From the NCBI GenBank assembly GCA_021204085.1, contig JAJPZY010000078.1, positions 1-56,120 on the forward strand: a stretch of DNA of 56,120 nt, read 5' to 3'. Of the stretch, positions 55,334 to 56,120 are shown piece after piece. The notes beneath the pieces are model-generated. The model was not told where the DNA came from. It did no database searches and saw only the letters and a program-made list of their open reading frames with translations. Within the stretch, counting starts at the first letter, position 1, and each line of letters opens with the position of its first letter. The stretch comes from Clostridiales bacterium (GTDB taxonomy: Bacteria > Bacillota > Clostridia > Lachnospirales > Lachnospiraceae). A program made the translations under genes and the position numbers.

Positions 55334-55891
55334 ATGAAAAAAGAAGGCAGAGTGAGACCTTTATTTAGTATTATTTGCGGAATTGTTTGCTTTATGTTAC
55401 TTTTTTTGCTGGATCGGCTTACCAAGCAATGGGCGGTTTTAACCCTTCGCGGGCAGAAGCCTGTCACAGTGATTGAGAATGTATTTCAGTTATATTATCT
55501 GGAGAACCACGGAGCAGCGTTCGGTATTTTACAGGGACGTCAGCATGTGTTTATCGTTATTACCGTATTGATTATGGCAGTTATCCTTTATGTGTATGCA
55601 AAGCTGCCTTTCCTGAAAAAATATCGTGCGCTGCGAATATTTCTTGTTCTGATCGCTTCGGGCGCCATCGGTAATTTTATTGATCGTGTCAGTCAGAACT
55701 ATGTGGTAGATTTTTTCTATTTTGTTCTGATTGATTTCCCGATTTTTAATGTAGCGGACATTTATGTAACCTGCTCGACAATTTTGCTGATAATCGTTGT
55801 TCTCTTTCGCTTAAAAGATGATGATCTCTCCGAAATTTTACAGAATCTCAGATTGCGGAAAAAAGATGAATCATTTTCAGAAAACAAATGA
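55334..55891 (+). CDS. lspA: Lipoprotein signal peptidase (signal peptidase II)
   Basis: LspA cleaves prolipoprotein signal peptides at the lipid-modified cysteine; it would process the lipoproteins predicted at 24199, 29587 and 50386. The 185-residue protein has four transmembrane helices and the catalytic aspartates D117 in GNFIDRV and D142 in FNVADIYV, plus YLENHGAAFGIL. The C-terminal tail of about 25 charged residues is longer than usual. The ATG at 55334 follows AGGGAG. An rluD-like frame follows, the usual neighbour. Confidence 0.95.
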   Translation: MKKEGRVRPLFSIICGIVCFMLLFLLDRLTKQWAVLTLRGQKPVTVIENVFQLYYLENHGAAFGILQGRQHVFIVITVLIMAVILYVYAKLPFLKKYRALRIFLVLIASGAIGNFIDRVSQNYVVDFFYFVLIDFPIFNVADIYVTCSTILLIIVVLFRLKDDDLSEILQNLRLRKKDESFSENK

Positions 55892-55968
55892 GAGATTAAA
55901 CTTTTTTATTTTGACAATAAAATACGCTGTATCAGATTCTGCTGATATGTTTTTGAGGTCATAGATAC

Positions 55969-56115
55969 ATGAGACAGGAATTTGAGGTTCAGGAAGAATT
56001 TTCCGGAGAAAGAATAGATAAATTTCTTGCACAGATTTACACGGATCAGTCACGGACGTTTTTTCAAAAGCGAGTGTGTGAATTTATTTCTGTAAATATA
56101 TCAGATCTTCTATGA
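55969..56115 (+). pseudogene. RluD-family pseudouridine synthase, N-terminal S4 domain only
   Basis: The frame from ATG 55969 reads FEVQEEFSGERIDKFLAQ...SRTFFQKRVCEFISVN, the outline of the S4 RNA-binding domain that opens RluD-type enzymes. It then stops (TGA 56113-56115) after 48 residues, where a GK/P-rich link to the catalytic domain is expected. The match seems to hold until about 56095 and is lost in the last 20-25 bases. This may be a real frameshift or insertion, or an assembly fault at the edge; the rest cannot be seen. Position after lspA is typical for rluD. Confidence 0.6.
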
Positions 56116-56120
56116 TAAGT

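Noticed and set aside
55911-55939. TTGACA before the rluD-like frame as a promoter
   Set aside because: The -35 is perfect but no acceptable -10 lies at 16-18 bases, so I did not list it.

Overview
The window looks like a chromosomal segment of a spore-forming, Gram-positive anaerobe of the Clostridia, most likely a Lachnospiraceae. The basis is gene content and order (nusA-rnpM-ylxQ-infB-rbfA-nrnA-truB-ribF, mutS-mutL-miaA, mreBCD-PBP2-rodA, yggS-sepF-lspA), sporulation genes (yqfC, yqfD, a SpoVB-like flippase, a BofC-like protein) and strong Shine-Dalgarno sites. The genus cannot be fixed from sequence alone. I saw no rRNA, tRNA, CRISPR array, prophage or intact transposon. Almost all genes lie on the + strand; the exceptions are a D,D-carboxypeptidase (12793-14154) and a small DUF378 membrane protein (51990-52202).

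Layout. 1-9223: a translation/transcription operon from a promoter at 117-144, running rimP-nusA-rnpM-ylxQ-infB-rbfA-nrnA-truB-ribF with several overlapping genes. 9278-11832: rpsO-pnp with its own promoter, leader hairpin and terminator. 11910-15810: an orphan cytoplasmic-type subtilase, a secreted D,D-carboxypeptidase on the minus strand, and scpAB (chromosome condensation). 15833-20469: a complete vitamin B5 to CoA block (PanG-type reductase, panB, panC, panD, coaBC) behind a promoter and a leader with two similar hairpins that fit the pan RNA motif. 20486-24075: a Uma2-family gene remnant, then a CsoR-controlled copper operon (csoR, copA) with the operator inside the promoter spacer. 24199-32883: a surface nuclease lipoprotein, rlmH, a small Nif11-like protein, yqfC-yqfD-phoH-ybeY, a DUF3048 lipoprotein, a SpoVB-like flippase and a BofC-like protein. 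32959-43789: two flavoprotein dehydrogenases, mutS-mutL-miaA, a PLP enzyme and radC. 43868-51390: the elongation machinery mreBCD, PBP2, rodA and a lipoprotein D,D-carboxypeptidase. 51511-56115: a P-loop protein, DUF378, a HlyD-like adaptor, yggS, sepF, lspA and the start of an rluD-like gene whose frame stops after 48 codons at the window edge.

Most of this is conserved housekeeping DNA. I did not find a clear new multi-gene system. The points most worth a second look are: the tandem leader hairpins before the pantothenate operon; a long hairpin enclosing the ribosome binding site and start codon of the BofC-like gene; a well-placed internal ribosome binding site that could yield a free CopZ-like chaperone from within copA; repeat-rich tails on NusA and IF2; a roughly 235-residue insertion in PBP2; the Nif11-like protein after rlmH; and the broken rluD and Uma2 frames.
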